Positions 22,280-33,357 of a DNA stretch of 64,000 bases are shown here, piece by piece. Source of the stretch: Gracilaria domingensis. Its lineage: Eukaryota > Rhodophyta > Florideophyceae > Gracilariales > Gracilariaceae. The stretch lies in assembly GCA_022539475.1 (NCBI GenBank), contig VCMS01000082.1, positions 117,703 to 181,702 on the forward strand. The letters run 5' to 3'. Below the pieces are notes generated by a model. That model had not been told where the DNA came from. It did not search any database and saw nothing but the letters and a program-made list of their open reading frames with translations. The first letter of the stretch is position 1. The number at the start of each line of letters is the position of its first letter. The translations under genes and the position numbers were made by a program.

Positions 22280-23434
22280 GAGGCAAATACCAAACACGGT
22301 TCTGATCGTATGCTTCCCATAGCATAAACGCGGCAACTCGAGCGGCCCATTGGGCGATGAAGAGCATCCAATACTCCGAGTGCGGATTCGCAATCATGCG
22401 TGACCTCAAATAGGAGATGCACGGAGGCAATTCCGGGAAACACCCGCGTGGTACCTCATAGTGAGCCCACCACGATGGGAGTGGAGCGAATCCGCCCGCT
22501 AGTGCGTCCGGACGCAAAAGTTCAACCTCCATGTCTGCTGTGGAATCAGATACCCGAACCGGGATCGCCATTTGCGTTCGTTTCGCAGTCGGTCGAAGAA
22601 GCTTCCCTCTCCCGAAGGGCGATGTAGATATCGGAACTCCGCTCGCAGCATCGGCCTGTTGAACAGGAGAATGTCCGTCGGCATCGCCTCCGGGAAGTTT
22701 TCCGCCGCTTGGAAGTCCGCGAGGTTCGCGCCATACTTGATCTCTCCGTAAGTTCGCAACCGGGAAAGGTCGAACCCGAATGACTCGGGAATCCTCTCAG
22801 GGAACGAGGCTCGGTCATTCCGAGAGTATGCCAATCGCGCCATAGCCGCGCGCGCTTCATCTAGCGTTTCATATCCACGGCCGCGCCGTTTCCGTGACTA
22901 CACGTGAGGTGCGACCGCCACGCGGTGTCTCCAATCCCAGGAATCCACCATATCTTGGTGTAGGCCGCCAGGCAGCATACCGTTCTCGGTGTATGAATCC
23001 ATCAACGCACTGTTGCGAACCGCTGTCGGGTGAAACCAGGGCGCTCTGGAATAGGCCCAGCTTCCTCCGGTAGTCAGATCTTAAACAAGGAGCGATTCAC
23101 GCGCTATCCAGTCCGCTGGAGTCGCCAGCAAGGGCACCGCCTGAGCGGAATTCCACGCCGCGACGTCGACCGGGTTCGGTGTAGTCGTGTGATGTTTACT
23201 CTGAGGCAGAGGAGCGGAGGTGAAACCACCGAGATATCCTGTCGCAGGAGTTGCGGGACCCCAAACGTTCGGAGCCCCGGCTTGGGAGTGCTGCTCGTCG
23301 CCCTGGTGAGGGTTCATCGAATCGTCGATCGCGGAGGAAACTTCAAGTACTGAATCGTCTGAGTGCAGAGAAGTTGGGTGCGCTTGCGCGTGTGTCTCGT
23401 TGTGACGAGAAACCGGAATCTCGGATATGTCCAT
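22280..23434 (-). pseudogene. Antisense ORF of host element, N-terminal half
   Basis: Starts at an ATG in strong Kozak context (CCACCATGG, 23434). Homologous along its length to the N-terminal two thirds of the element 2 antisense ORF: ATGYLGGF, NPVDVAAWNSA, LLATP, PWFHPTAVRN, YTENG-LPGGL, YGANLA, SFFDRLRNERKWRS, AFMLWEAYDQ-RVWY. Breaks: a TAA after ESLLV (near 23081), a TAG near 22900, and a one-base shift near 22545. Removing element 2 and one CCTCG joins it in frame to 9619-10277. Confidence 0.78.
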
Positions 23435-23514
23435 GGTGGACCGCGCTTATATACTCGCTCGCTGATGAGTCTCCGCTTGCAAACCGGATGTTTCCTGCGC
23501 TAAGGAGGGGGATA

Positions 23515-24496
23515 TGTAGAGCAAAACATGCTCGCCCGGTACACGGGGAAGGATTTCATAAACCCCTGGTAAGGATGATTCCGGGTACTCGGAAGTTATG
23601 AGTATTGGCCCACGGATGGGATACGTTTTGGCAGTATTGAGGCATAGCACCCTGAGTGGTCGGCCATGACGTGGCGCAGATGAGTATTGGTCGCGTGTAG
23701 GCGTGTGTAGGAATGGGTGTGTTCATACATGTCTTGTTATGATTGTCGGATATTTTACTGGCCGCTGCCGCGGGTTGTCACGTGCACCACGTGTATGGAC
23801 CTGTTTAGGTGTGCACTAGATTATTTAATTTAGTTTAACTAATTTATCGGTTACGATATAAGAGGTGACCTCCCGGTCACCTCCTCCTTCAGTAAAGGGT
23901 AACCCAGTTCGGCTCTGAACCAAGTTCGCCTGTGCAAAGTGTACAACTCCCTCAGGAGGGTCACCGCGTACGGTACGGATTGGATTCATCCCTCGGAATC
24001 ACTCAGGCAATATTGACTATTGTGGCCTTGTCTTCAGGCTTATTTATTCCGTGTCTTTGGACTTTCTGTTTCGTTTACTGTGCAGTTGAACTGCTTTCAC
24101 CACAATTGGTAGCGTTTCCGTCTCTGTATACAGTTGTGCCGAGTGGGCTTAGTACACATCGTCGTCTCCCGGCGCCGGGTCTGTTGCCGTTTGCCGCACG
24201 TCCCGCCGCGGGATTCCTCTCTTTTCCTCCTTTCCGTTTCCCTTCCTTTTCTCCCTTTTACCTAGGGCTTACACCGCTCTACGATACCTCCCTCCTCAAC
24301 CATTCCGTCGCTTTTCGCCAGATTCCTGGATCAGGCCCGTTCACCGATCAACCTCCGTAGGTATATCCCGTACCTCGGGCGGTCTTACACCCGCACTATC
24401 CGTGTTCGGAGGGCCCACCACTGAGTTCACCTCGTCTACAGGGCAAGGACTTGAACGCCTTGAGAGACGATCTCATCGCTGGGGTTTTGCTCTACA
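23515..24496 (+). repeat. 3' LTR of host element (family A, divergent, 982 bp)
   Basis: Starts TGTAGAGCAAAA and ends TTTTGCTCTACA, a perfect 12-bp inverted terminus. Clearly related to the element 2 LTRs through the TATA region, the CACCTCC tract and the 3' third, but much more diverged, consistent with an older insertion. The following bases CTCAC (24497-24501) would be its right target duplication. Confidence 0.88.
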
Positions 24497-25038
24497 CTCA
24501 CGGTCACGAAGAAAGCACTTGTCTCGTCATCTTTGGATCTTTGATTGTCTTTAACACTTTGTCGATTGTTCTCTGTCGTTTTTTGTTCTATTTTTGTTGT
24601 TTATTCTCGTTGTTGCCACTCTGCTGAGTGTTGTTGTTTATATCTCTTCACCTGGTTCAAATATTGCTTCCACGCCAGTATTGGTATTTTTTGGCGTCTT
24701 TGAGTGCGTCGCTCCGCTTTCGGACCTGTTACCGCCGGTTGGCACGGTCCGTAGTCCCGCTTCGGTGGTTTCTACCGTGAGCTTTCCCCCGTTTACACGG
24801 TTCGCTTTTTTCTTTTTGTTCAGGTTCGGATCACACTTCATCTCTGGATCTGCACTGTTTTTTGCAATTTATTTCTGTAGGTATAGCCAGTCACGGTCTC
24901 TGGTCTTCCATCTTGCTTGTCACTCAACTTGAGCACGGACAGAGGCTTTTATTGCTGAGCCTAGGTCTAATAGAGAGTAGGACTGGGACATCCTAGTAAA
25001 AGTTTCCAATAGCGTTTATCGCAGGGTTTTGATCTACA
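24497..25038 (+). repeat. LTR of family B, right part only
   Basis: Aligns from its first base with the interior of the solo LTR at 55400-56390 (shared CCGCCGGTTGGCACGG, GTAGGTATA-CCAG, GTCACTC-AC--GAG, GGACATCCTAGT) and ends with TTTTGATCTACA. The left part would lie left of the window, beyond the host element that inserted here. Confidence 0.75.
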
Positions 25039-28000
25039 TTATCGTGCCATTTGTTATCTCAATCTCCGCTACCACTTGTTCCATACAATTGTGATAAGCC
25101 TGATCAAGATTTTTACCACCAACTGCCTTTAAAGAGGACAATTTTGTACTGCGGTTCCAGTTTCTAAATACAATTCAATTCATAATAGATACTTGAAAAA
25201 ATTGAAATTGGTAGCTGTAAAATACATTGCTAAAGCCAAACGTTAATCGAGATCTTCTTGAGCTGCCTTTGTCATCAAATTTACATTTAGAAATGCAAGG
25301 GAGCAAGCCGTTGATAAATATGGTGAATTAAAAGGCTTAGATGATCTAGTTTTGTTAGAAAGAAATTGTAGGATGCTGTTTGTTGTCGAAATCTTTGTAC
25401 AATTTTTGTGATAATTTGCCATACCATATGTCGTTGCATATTCTGTCTGTGTACAAAAAAGACATTTAGCTCTTAAAACTTTGCACTGAGACATTGTTTT
25501 TTGTTTTAAGTAGAGCCATAGTTCTCAACGAGAGCGTATCATGTAGGTAGGTTTCAAAAAGAAAAGTACCTTATATTATTTTTGGAAAACCAGAGTTAAA
25601 TGAAAAATTAGTCACAAAAGTTCCGAAAACGATCAAACTATTTTATTCGTAGGAGACAAAGGGTTTTATAAAGGTGGTCAAATAAACAAGAATGCTTATC
25701 AAATATCAAAGATATAGCTGTTACGACAGAAGGTCTTAGTTATTGATCCGCTAAGCGCGACGGTATATTGTTGTCGTTTATTTTACAGAGAAAGAGAGTT
25801 TCATTTTTTTATATGTCGAGACTCGTGGTTTTTGTTTTGGTTATGCTACTGTTGCTTGACGTCCATTTAATCATCGAATCTGATCAATCGAATCTCACAA
25901 TCGTCAGCTTTCCAGCAAAGTGCAGAACTCAAATCGGTCCCAAAACTGCGGTAAGCTACTTCTGTTCTTGAAACCTACCCATGTTGAATGCGGTTTGTTT
26001 GACAGACCGGTTTGATCCAGAAGGTGTGATGGAATCACCCAGGATAGTGGAACGGATGTGGTGGACTCAATGGCACGTGGACACATACGAAACGTTCAAA
26101 ACACGTTTTAAGAACAATTAAGATGTTTTAAATATCTGAAATATTTCTATGACGTTTTAAACCATTGTACAGTGTACAATGTACACCATATCCTGAAATT
26201 GTGAACTGCATCTTGCGCAAGTAACGACGGTACCGAATCGGAATCCACTCGTTGCTGGGAACGCCGACAAGCATCGCACTTGGAATTCTTCGTCGAAGGC
26301 ACTCCTCAGTTTACATTTGGTATCTCTCGATAAGCGAACACAAACGTTTTGATCAGACGAACATTCTTTAACTTCGTCCTCCAGATTGACCCATTTTGAA
26401 AGAAACAAGACGCACTCTATAAAAATGTGCTCGCGCTTGGGGTATTAGCCCTGTTTCGACACCAATGACACCTTCAGGTTATGATCGGGTCGAAACAGGG
26501 CTACGCGTTAACTCGTGTGAATGCCGTCACCCGGATCCAGTCATGATCCATCACAATCGTTTGCTTTCATAACGCGTGCGTTCGAAATCACATCGTCTTA
26601 AACAGAGAATCCACCTCGTCTGCTGCTCTGCTTGGTAATCATGATTGATAGCAACGGTTAGCATTAGAATGATACTTTGCGCCTGTGGTGCATGGAAAAA
26701 GTCACCATATCTTGGCGATGCGTTTCAGATCAATGGAGATAAACAGGTCGAACGCTTCTGACAAGACCCCAGTATTGACATCCCAGAACGGAACGTTCAA
26801 AACAAGAGCAGTGTCATAAGGAACACTTCATATGACACGCATGAAATCCAAATCTCATCATCAACCTGGCCAAATGGTCCTCCGCACATACCTGTCAGGG
26901 ATTCCTTCTTGAGTTCGGTCTTTGATCTAGTTTCTTCGAGGGAGCCTGTGATACCAAGATAAAGCATTGCGAAAAAGGCGTTAGCGCAAGAGGGACAAGG
27001 GCATATACGTTCGTGAAAATAGACGGATCAGTTGGTGGTGCTACATTAATCACGACGATGGAATCGCAAGAGGATCAACTGCATCAGGACCTATCAAGTC
27101 TTGCGGACTGTCCGAGGATTATCAACGACATGACTCTGATTTTCAACTGAAGCAGGTTCCATGCCTTGCAGGTTGCCACGTGCTTCAGACGGCACTTCCT
27201 ATGATAGCAAGGTTCGTCACTTCGGTCTACGCGGGGTTTGTTGGACATATATGTAAACGTACGTCATTCTCCTACACTCAAATGTAGAGCGACCGAATTT
27301 CAAATGTTCGATCGGACCAGCTTGTTACGTTTCTCTCATTGTACCGAATATAGGTTGCCTGATCCTATCCAGGATTTGACCAATTTGGAAGATCAAGTGT
27401 CTCCGGGTTCGGTGGAACTTCATCCATAGGCGCTTTAGAGACTGTCACCAGGAGCGGATCAGATCCGGGAGTTCAAAGGTATAACGATAACCTTTTGCCC
27501 CTGGTAGTTACCAATGTCTACATTTCGTCCCGCCTTTCACAGGAATTTCGAAATTCGTCCGTCGTTGCGCGATCCTCGGGAGTCCCTGTGGGTGAAGTCA
27601 GCGGCGCTCAAAACTTCATGCATGAACGCACGCTTATGTCCACAACATCGCAATGCAACCTACAGTACCGTTTTAAGCTGAACTGTAAGCTGATCTGATT
27701 ACGAAGTCCGATTCATGACGAGAACGGATTCCAAGTGTCCTCTTAGGATCTCATTAAATCAAATTTTGAAACCATCGCAACGGAGAGAATGCATTTCCTG
27801 CATCATCAATGTTACACTACAAAGGTAGAGCTTCGAGAGCTTCGCCTTTGGCCCATTCCCTTCAACGGAGTTTGGTCCATGAGACTCTGAAGTTCAGAGT
27901 TTGAACCTGATGATATGCTTCTATCTGCTCACATCTTCAGCACATAGACACATAGTTCGTTTTCATTTTACAGCCAATAGGCTGAATGCCTCTACTGTTT

Positions 28001-28932
28001 TTCAGACACGCACGTAACTTGCTGCTTTGAATTCTGCTTGATTTCGTCGCGGCTGAGTTCGGGAGCGGCATTCTTTCCGTAAGCAGTTGCGTTCTCCGCT
28101 GGATTCCCTTTTTCCTATTTCAGCTGTTTCAAGCTAAATGATGTGCATCATTAAAATTCGACGAACCCTGAATACACCATAATCATACTTACATCTTCTT
28201 CTTTCTTTTGGATAGTAGCTTTTTGTTAGTAAACTACTGCAAAACTTCAAGGGAAGTTATCTCTCTTCCGGGCCAAAGAGTTCTTTGAAATATGCCTCAT
28301 ACTTTTATATAAATCCAGTTTCACATCGATATTTGTCTACCACGTCCTGGGACAAGTTTGTGTACTTCAAGTTTTGTGGGACAAAGAAATCTTGCCGCTC
28401 TCTTTAAAGCACAGATGGGCTATGTCTATTTATACCGGAGGTAAATTTGAGCTCATCAGAATATATTTGACAGTTTATGTGGTGGGAAACAATCTCTCTC
28501 TCTCTTGTCAACATCCTTTACTGCGGTGTTTCACAAACTTTCTCCTCTGGTTAATTCTTCCAGAATATGTAACTTCAAGGTATCCTGGATTTCAGTTCTC
28601 TGTGCAAAATCGAGCGCAGTTATGCAGCTGCATGCAATGTTAAAGATTATCTTGTGTGCTTTCCTAGAAGTACTCTTCAATCCAAAATCTCTTACTGAAA
28701 TGCGTGAGGGTGGGGAGTCATAAGTCGATTAAAACTCTCCTGGTTGCATATGAAATCATGACCTAGACTCAGTTTCTTTGTATTTAACAAGGAGAATCCG
28801 AGTGGTTACCATTGAAGACTCCCTATACAAGGAATTAGACTTGCCTAACACCTTGGGCTCAGGTTCAATATCGTTCTCAATGCGAATGTCTTGCACACGA
28901 AAATAGGAAACTAACGCCTTCTCACGAAGCCT
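25039..28932. other. Long AT-rich intergenic stretch without a recognisable gene
   Basis: Only short unsupported frames, none with recognisable domains. The one notable structure is the hairpin at 26446-26503. No tRNA-like B box was seen. Decayed gene remnants cannot be excluded between about 26900 and 27700. Confidence 0.5.
26446..26503. repeat. Perfect 15-bp inverted repeat (hairpin)
   Basis: TAGCCCTGTTTCGAC at 26446-26460 is the exact reverse complement of 26489-26503, with a 28-base loop. No gene lies within about 2 kb on either side. Could be a small RNA hairpin or a MITE remnant. Confidence 0.7.
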
Positions 28933-30609
28933 ATGAGTGCTCATGCTGTGCTCCTTGGCATTCGTTCTTTTCTCGAAAACATGACATGCTACTTCCTGCT
29001 TACTTTTCTTTTCTTTCTCCATTCCGTGTATGAATCACAAAGCCTATCAACAGAGAATAATGTAAGATGGGGTTCTTCGATGTTGAAGGATCCTTCTAGG
29101 GAACGAGCATGGTCTGAGGCGGCTGTTGCTGTGGAAAACCTTCAAGACGGAAATTCTATAGTCGCAGTAGATCGACAACAACTCCCTCATTCGACTTCAG
29201 TGCCTGCCATTTACAAAGTCAGCGAGTCTGGAGAAGTTGCATGGAGTACAGAAAGTAAACTCGTTTCCGGATCTCCTTTTGCCATGGTGATCAACGAAAT
29301 GTTTGATATCGCTTACATCGTGGTGTTCTCATCTAAATCATCAAGTTCAGAAATCCAGGGACATGTTCTGCGCTTTTCCGGTATATCAAGCAACGGTACT
29401 TCTGATGACATTGCCTCGAAAGTGAGTGAGGCAGTGTTCTTCTCTACGGAGGCTACACATGGGAACACAAAATTATTTGATTGCGCTATTAACTCGTTCA
29501 ACGGTGATGTATACGTAACCGGAGGCACTTCAGGCTCCCTTTATGACGAATCTCGCGGTAAAGGCGATGTAATCGTTGTTCGTTTGGCGTCATCCGGAGA
29601 AGTTGTTAAAGCAGTTCAGTTTGGGAGTCACGAAGAAGAATTTGGGCGAGCTATTGATATTAGTGCAGATGGGGCCGAAGTTGTGGTTGCAGCTCAAAGA
29701 GGACTGTTGGGTGGAGGTAGCGAAGCTTTGGTGTACCGGTTGAATTCTGAGAGCTTGGACATCTCTGAAGGGCCTCAAATGTTAGGTGAACAGGGTGCCA
29801 CACCGCTGTTCACAGTTAACGACATTGCTATCGGGCCACCCGCTCGGGATGGATCTGTAACCACGTTCATGACTGGGAAGGCTCTTGCTATTCCAGACAG
29901 AGATGTCGACCTTTTCATGCATGTTTTCGCTGTACTAAAGAATGACGTTTCCAATGTTCCAGTCTACGTTGACGGGACATCCAATGGAAAGGGAGTGGAT
30001 CAAGGTGTTTCCGTTCGCGTCTCTTCAGATGGCAACGCTTATTGCATTGGCTCTTCAGAAGCTGTCAGTGGTGCTCAAGAAATGCTACTCTTAGTGATTT
30101 CCCCAACAGGCCAGGTCATCCTCCTAACTAGTCGAGATGAAGTGAATTATATCACTGAGTCGGAGAGACCGACTGATCTGTCTCTGAAACAAGAGTCAAA
30201 TGGAACAATAGTGCGATTTGTTGGATATGCAAAGGACCAAAACGGAACCAGAGCAACTTTTGGATATGCAGCGCCAGCAATTGGAACGGTCAAACCATTT
30301 GAAGGGTTTGGAGAACTCGTTGAAGAAGCAGCTGCAGGTGTTGGTGAGGACTCCACTGGTGACGCAACTGATGTTACAAAGCGAGAAGGGTTTGCAATGA
30401 ATAAGAACATGATCATTATAATTTGCAGTGCAGGGGTAGGAGCGCTTGCGTTGGCAGCACTTCTGGCGATAGTTGTCGTTCTATACAAGGCGTCTGACCG
30501 TCGGGGGGGTGCAGTTACTCAGAGACCAGCCGATCACACTGTTCTCAAGCAAAAAGAGAAAGAAATGCCGATTGCTGCAGACGAACGGGGCCGAGAAGTT
30601 ATTCCGTAG
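28933..30609 (+). CDS. Single-pass membrane protein with beta-propeller-like ectodomain (558 aa)
   Basis: Predicted type I membrane protein. The first ATG (28933) precedes a hydrophobic leader; a second ATG at 28981 (residue 17, MTCYFLLTFLFFLHS) would give a textbook signal peptide and may be the true start. The ectodomain (about residues 40-480) carries SBBP-like propeller repeats, best seen in DVYVTGGTSGSLYDE followed by GKGDVIVVRLASSGEVV, and in the repeated ISADG/VSSDGNAYCIG units. A membrane span lies at about residues 493-518 (IIIICSAGVGALALAALLAI), then a basic cytoplasmic tail of about 40 aa. Several N-x-S/T sites fit a glycosylated surface protein. No catalytic motif is seen and the ligand is unknown. 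No intron is needed. Confidence 0.8.
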   Translation: MSAHAVLLGIRSFLENMTCYFLLTFLFFLHSVYESQSLSTENNVRWGSSMLKDPSRERAWSEAAVAVENLQDGNSIVAVDRQQLPHSTSVPAIYKVSESGEVAWSTESKLVSGSPFAMVINEMFDIAYIVVFSSKSSSSEIQGHVLRFSGISSNGTSDDIASKVSEAVFFSTEATHGNTKLFDCAINSFNGDVYVTGGTSGSLYDESRGKGDVIVVRLASSGEVVKAVQFGSHEEEFGRAIDISADGAEVVVAAQRGLLGGGSEALVYRLNSESLDISEGPQMLGEQGATPLFTVNDIAIGPPARDGSVTTFMTGKALAIPDRDVDLFMHVFAVLKNDVSNVPVYVDGTSNGKGVDQGVSVRVSSDGNAYCIGSSEAVSGAQEMLLLVISPTGQVILLTSRDEVNYITESERPTDLSLKQESNGTIVRFVGYAKDQNGTRATFGYAAPAIGTVKPFEGFGELVEEAAAGVGEDSTGDATDVTKREGFAMNKNMIIIICSAGVGALALAALLAIVVVLYKASDRRGGAVTQRPADHTVLKQKEKEMPIAADERGREVIP

Positions 30610-30612
30610 TTG

Positions 30613-31915
30613 ATGCGCTGCTCTGGCAATGATCTCGTAGCTGATTACAGATTCCCTCTACCTGCAGACATGACTTCCGTTTCGAGAGAAACATATAATC
30701 AACCACGCTGTGGTCCATCAACATTACGATCAAGGCAAATCAAGAACAAATTTGGGTAAACTAAGCCAAACGGTGGTCGTCTGTTGTGCCTCCGTCGATA
30801 AGGTAAGAAGTAAGTGGGGCGTACCTCAACATGCTTCAATATTCTGAGCTTCAACGTCTCTGGCGTCTCCTCCATGTTGTATTGAATATAACCACACAAT
30901 TATTGCAAGTCGTATCAGTAATCCGCGACATGTCAGAAGCTGATCCATAAGACAGAGGATTGGCTCGTACTGAAAACTTCAGATGCCCTTTCAGTTCAAT
31001 ACTTCTATCTCATACTAAGCCTTCTCTGTTCTGCCTAACATTCTCGAACGAAAAGCTTCGCAAAACTTTCCTGCCATCGGTTGAGTCAATGACTCTACCC
31101 AAGGTCCAGCACCGTCGTACCCTTAGTAGTATTTAAAGCAATATCGAAAGAACGTTTGCGCTAGGCTGTTCTGGAGGCCATGATTAGAATGGGTTGATCC
31201 GCCACTGTCAGGTTTTTAACGCAGAATCTCGTACAGAAGGTGAAGCAAGAGGTGCATCGATCGACAAACTTCCAGGTACCGACGGTAATCATCAGTGATG
31301 ATCAACCGAGTTACACAACATTTTTAATTATTAAACAGCGTATGTAGTAACCCTTTACCCTGTATTTTTAAATACCATCTTCAATAGTTGTGCATTTGCT
31401 ACGCATTTATCTACGTATGTCAGGTAATTGTGCTACAGATCAGAGAGGCTAGTAAGAAAGCATCAACAGCGGTAGATACGTTAGTTCATAAGAATCGTAA
31501 GAAACGATCCGTGTTAGCCGTGCATCTTCGCGACACGCAAGTCATCCGGCTGTGGTATTATCATTGCGTAGCTGTTGTTTCGCCATATTGCCAACTGTTG
31601 AAAGCCAGGGCGAGGAGCGTATTCAACTGCAAATAAATCGGGTGCCGTGGACAACGCAAGCCGGAAGCGACCGAAACGTTCCGCTGCGTTTCGCACAAAC
31701 GCTCGTAGTCGCGTGATGTAAGTTGCCATACTTCTTGTTCCCATAGATAGCTAGTGGTGCAAAAATGAACTGGAGGGGCCTTCCAGCAAGAGGAATCCTT
31801 GCATTCTCACATTGCAAGCAGAGTTGGGGCACATAAATACATTTGCTGTTCTCGTCGTTTTTCACCGACGGTGAAGCAAGCTTCAGCAAACGTCCGTTTC
31901 ATCTTCATCGCTGCG
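30613..31915. other. Intergenic, nothing recognised
   Basis: AT-rich sequence between the membrane protein gene and the small secreted protein gene. No supported reading frame, RNA gene or repeat seen. Confidence 0.5.
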
Positions 31916-32332
31916 ATGTTCTCCCAAACAAAATTCAAATTGCTCCCTCTCTTGACATCTCTTTTGTTGTACACACACTACGTCGCGGCGATCCCATCAA
32001 CGCGACATTCCACCCAATTTCCATTCTTGGCTGCTGTTTCTGTTTCCAAACGCCCAAAAGTGGTGCAAATCCTCGAAAACAGAGCAACGGTTTGTCCTGA
32101 TGAATTTCCGGGAGGGTTTTCCATCCTCTGCGAACCAGCATTCTGGGCTCGTTTCGGCAAATTCAAAGTTAACTGGGTATATATTCGAACCGAATATCAT
32201 CTTCCATTCTTCATAGCAGGAAATTATAACCAAGACATCATTCCCTGGATGGATTATCCGAACCCCGCAGACATACGATGTATCATGGATGACGGAAGCG
32301 TGGTAACATCGGTCGTCACCTTTAAGTGCTAG
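31916..32332 (+). CDS. Small secreted protein, four cysteines after the leader (138 aa)
   Basis: The frame is open from 31799, but the ATG at 31916 gives a clean signal peptide (a hydrophobic run, KLLPLLTSLLLYTHYVAA, with a likely cleavage after VAA). The mature part of about 110 aa has four cysteines (two near ATVCPDEFPGGFSILCEP, one in DIRC and one as the final residue), enough for two disulfides, and is rich in aromatics (FWARFGKF, WVYIRTEY). No family recognised. The final Cys directly before the stop is unusual. A secreted or wall protein is inferred from the leader alone. Confidence 0.6.
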   Translation: MFSQTKFKLLPLLTSLLLYTHYVAAIPSTRHSTQFPFLAAVSVSKRPKVVQILENRATVCPDEFPGGFSILCEPAFWARFGKFKVNWVYIRTEYHLPFFIAGNYNQDIIPWMDYPNPADIRCIMDDGSVVTSVVTFKC

Positions 32333-32490
32333 CGTATGGGTTCAAGTTAGACCGAAGCTTTCCGTCGGTCATTGCCTAGTCACCGAAAAGATACCGCGTA
32401 GGTGTTAGTTAATAGCGCGGGAACTTCATTTCTTGTGTTAACTGATATTGTACTGAGCGAACTCATAAAGTCTCCGTTTACACAACATGA

Positions 32491-33357
32491 TTAGGTACTC
32501 GACAAGGGATCGAGAGAAATGCCAACGAGGGCTGCCAAGGCAAGAACCGCCAACAGTGCAGCGAGTGCTATTTTCTGAATACGAGTATCTTCAGCCGATT
32601 CAATTTCAACAAGGATCTGAGATAAGTCTGAGACGTTATCGTTTTCGTCGACGTCAGAAACCCTGTATACCCATGTTCCGGGTTCCACATCTGACACAAG
32701 GAAGCTATATACGCCACCATCAGGGCCTTTTGAACATAGCTCTGCGGGTCTATCACGATAGTCCGAAAGCTTTTGCCATGAATCTGATTTACCGGCTCTC
32801 CTGTACACCACGAAGCCTTTGTTTCCTTCCTCGGAGCCAGTAGCCCACTTCAACTCTAACTCGTCGCCAAGCATCTTCCATGATAATCCAGCGCCACTCA
32901 GTTCACCACTTTGCGGGTCTGCAGCCAACCTGCCAGTGGCATCTGTACGTTTCTTTATAATAGAGGGATCGTATTCGGCAGATACAGCCATCCATGGTGC
33001 ATAAGGAGTACCATCTGGCTTTAAGAGATTCTTTACACCTCCAACCTTATCACTTTTGACAGGGTTTCTCTGTTTCTGTGCCTTCCTTGCTTGTGCGTAA
33101 GCCTCTTCTTCAGAGAGCCCCATTCTTTTCATGTCTGCAAAGTAACCAGGATAAGGTTCTTGTGGTATTTCGATTTCGGTAGGAGCTTCAAATGGCTCGG
33201 GGTTTGTTTGCTCGGACGTGTCTTCGGGTGCAGTGTTCATCGTCCAGGTCCGACGGTTTCGCAACGTTCGTGGACGTAGTGAGGGTGTGCATTGCGACCT
33301 ACGAAACACGGCACTTCGAGGTAGTACAAACGAAGAGGCGGGAACAAACGCGACCAT
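32491..33357 (-). CDS. Plastid-targeted FN3-like protein with C-terminal membrane span (288 aa)
   Basis: The ATG at 33357 lies in good context (ACCATGG). The first 40 or so residues are Ser/Arg-rich without acids (VAFVPASSFVLPRSAVFRR), a plastid transit peptide pattern. Next comes an acidic Pro-rich linker, then a conserved-looking helix (PGYFADMKRMGLSEEEAYAQ), then a fibronectin-III-like region (about residues 150-250: LSWKMLGDELELKWAT, GFVVYRRAG, WVYRVSDVDENDNVS). A hydrophobic span closes the protein (KIALAALLAVLALAALVGI), followed by a short tail. Likely a tail-anchored protein of the plastid inner membranes; partner unknown. The upstream 250 bp hold two perfect adjacent palindromes (33574-33607). 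Confidence 0.75.
   Translation of the reverse strand: MVAFVPASSFVLPRSAVFRRSQCTPSLRPRTLRNRRTWTMNTAPEDTSEQTNPEPFEAPTEIEIPQEPYPGYFADMKRMGLSEEEAYAQARKAQKQRNPVKSDKVGGVKNLLKPDGTPYAPWMAVSAEYDPSIIKKRTDATGRLAADPQSGELSGAGLSWKMLGDELELKWATGSEEGNKGFVVYRRAGKSDSWQKLSDYRDRPAELCSKGPDGGVYSFLVSDVEPGTWVYRVSDVDENDNVSDLSQILVEIESAEDTRIQKIALAALLAVLALAALVGISLDPLSST

Larger units (their letters stand above)
22275..24496 (+). mobile_element. Host family-A retrotransposon, right part with 3' LTR
   Basis: Continuation of the element seen at 5057-10277: the N-terminal half of its antisense ORF, the polypurine tract (23501-23514) and its 3' LTR. It ends at 24496 where family-B LTR sequence resumes. Confidence 0.9.
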
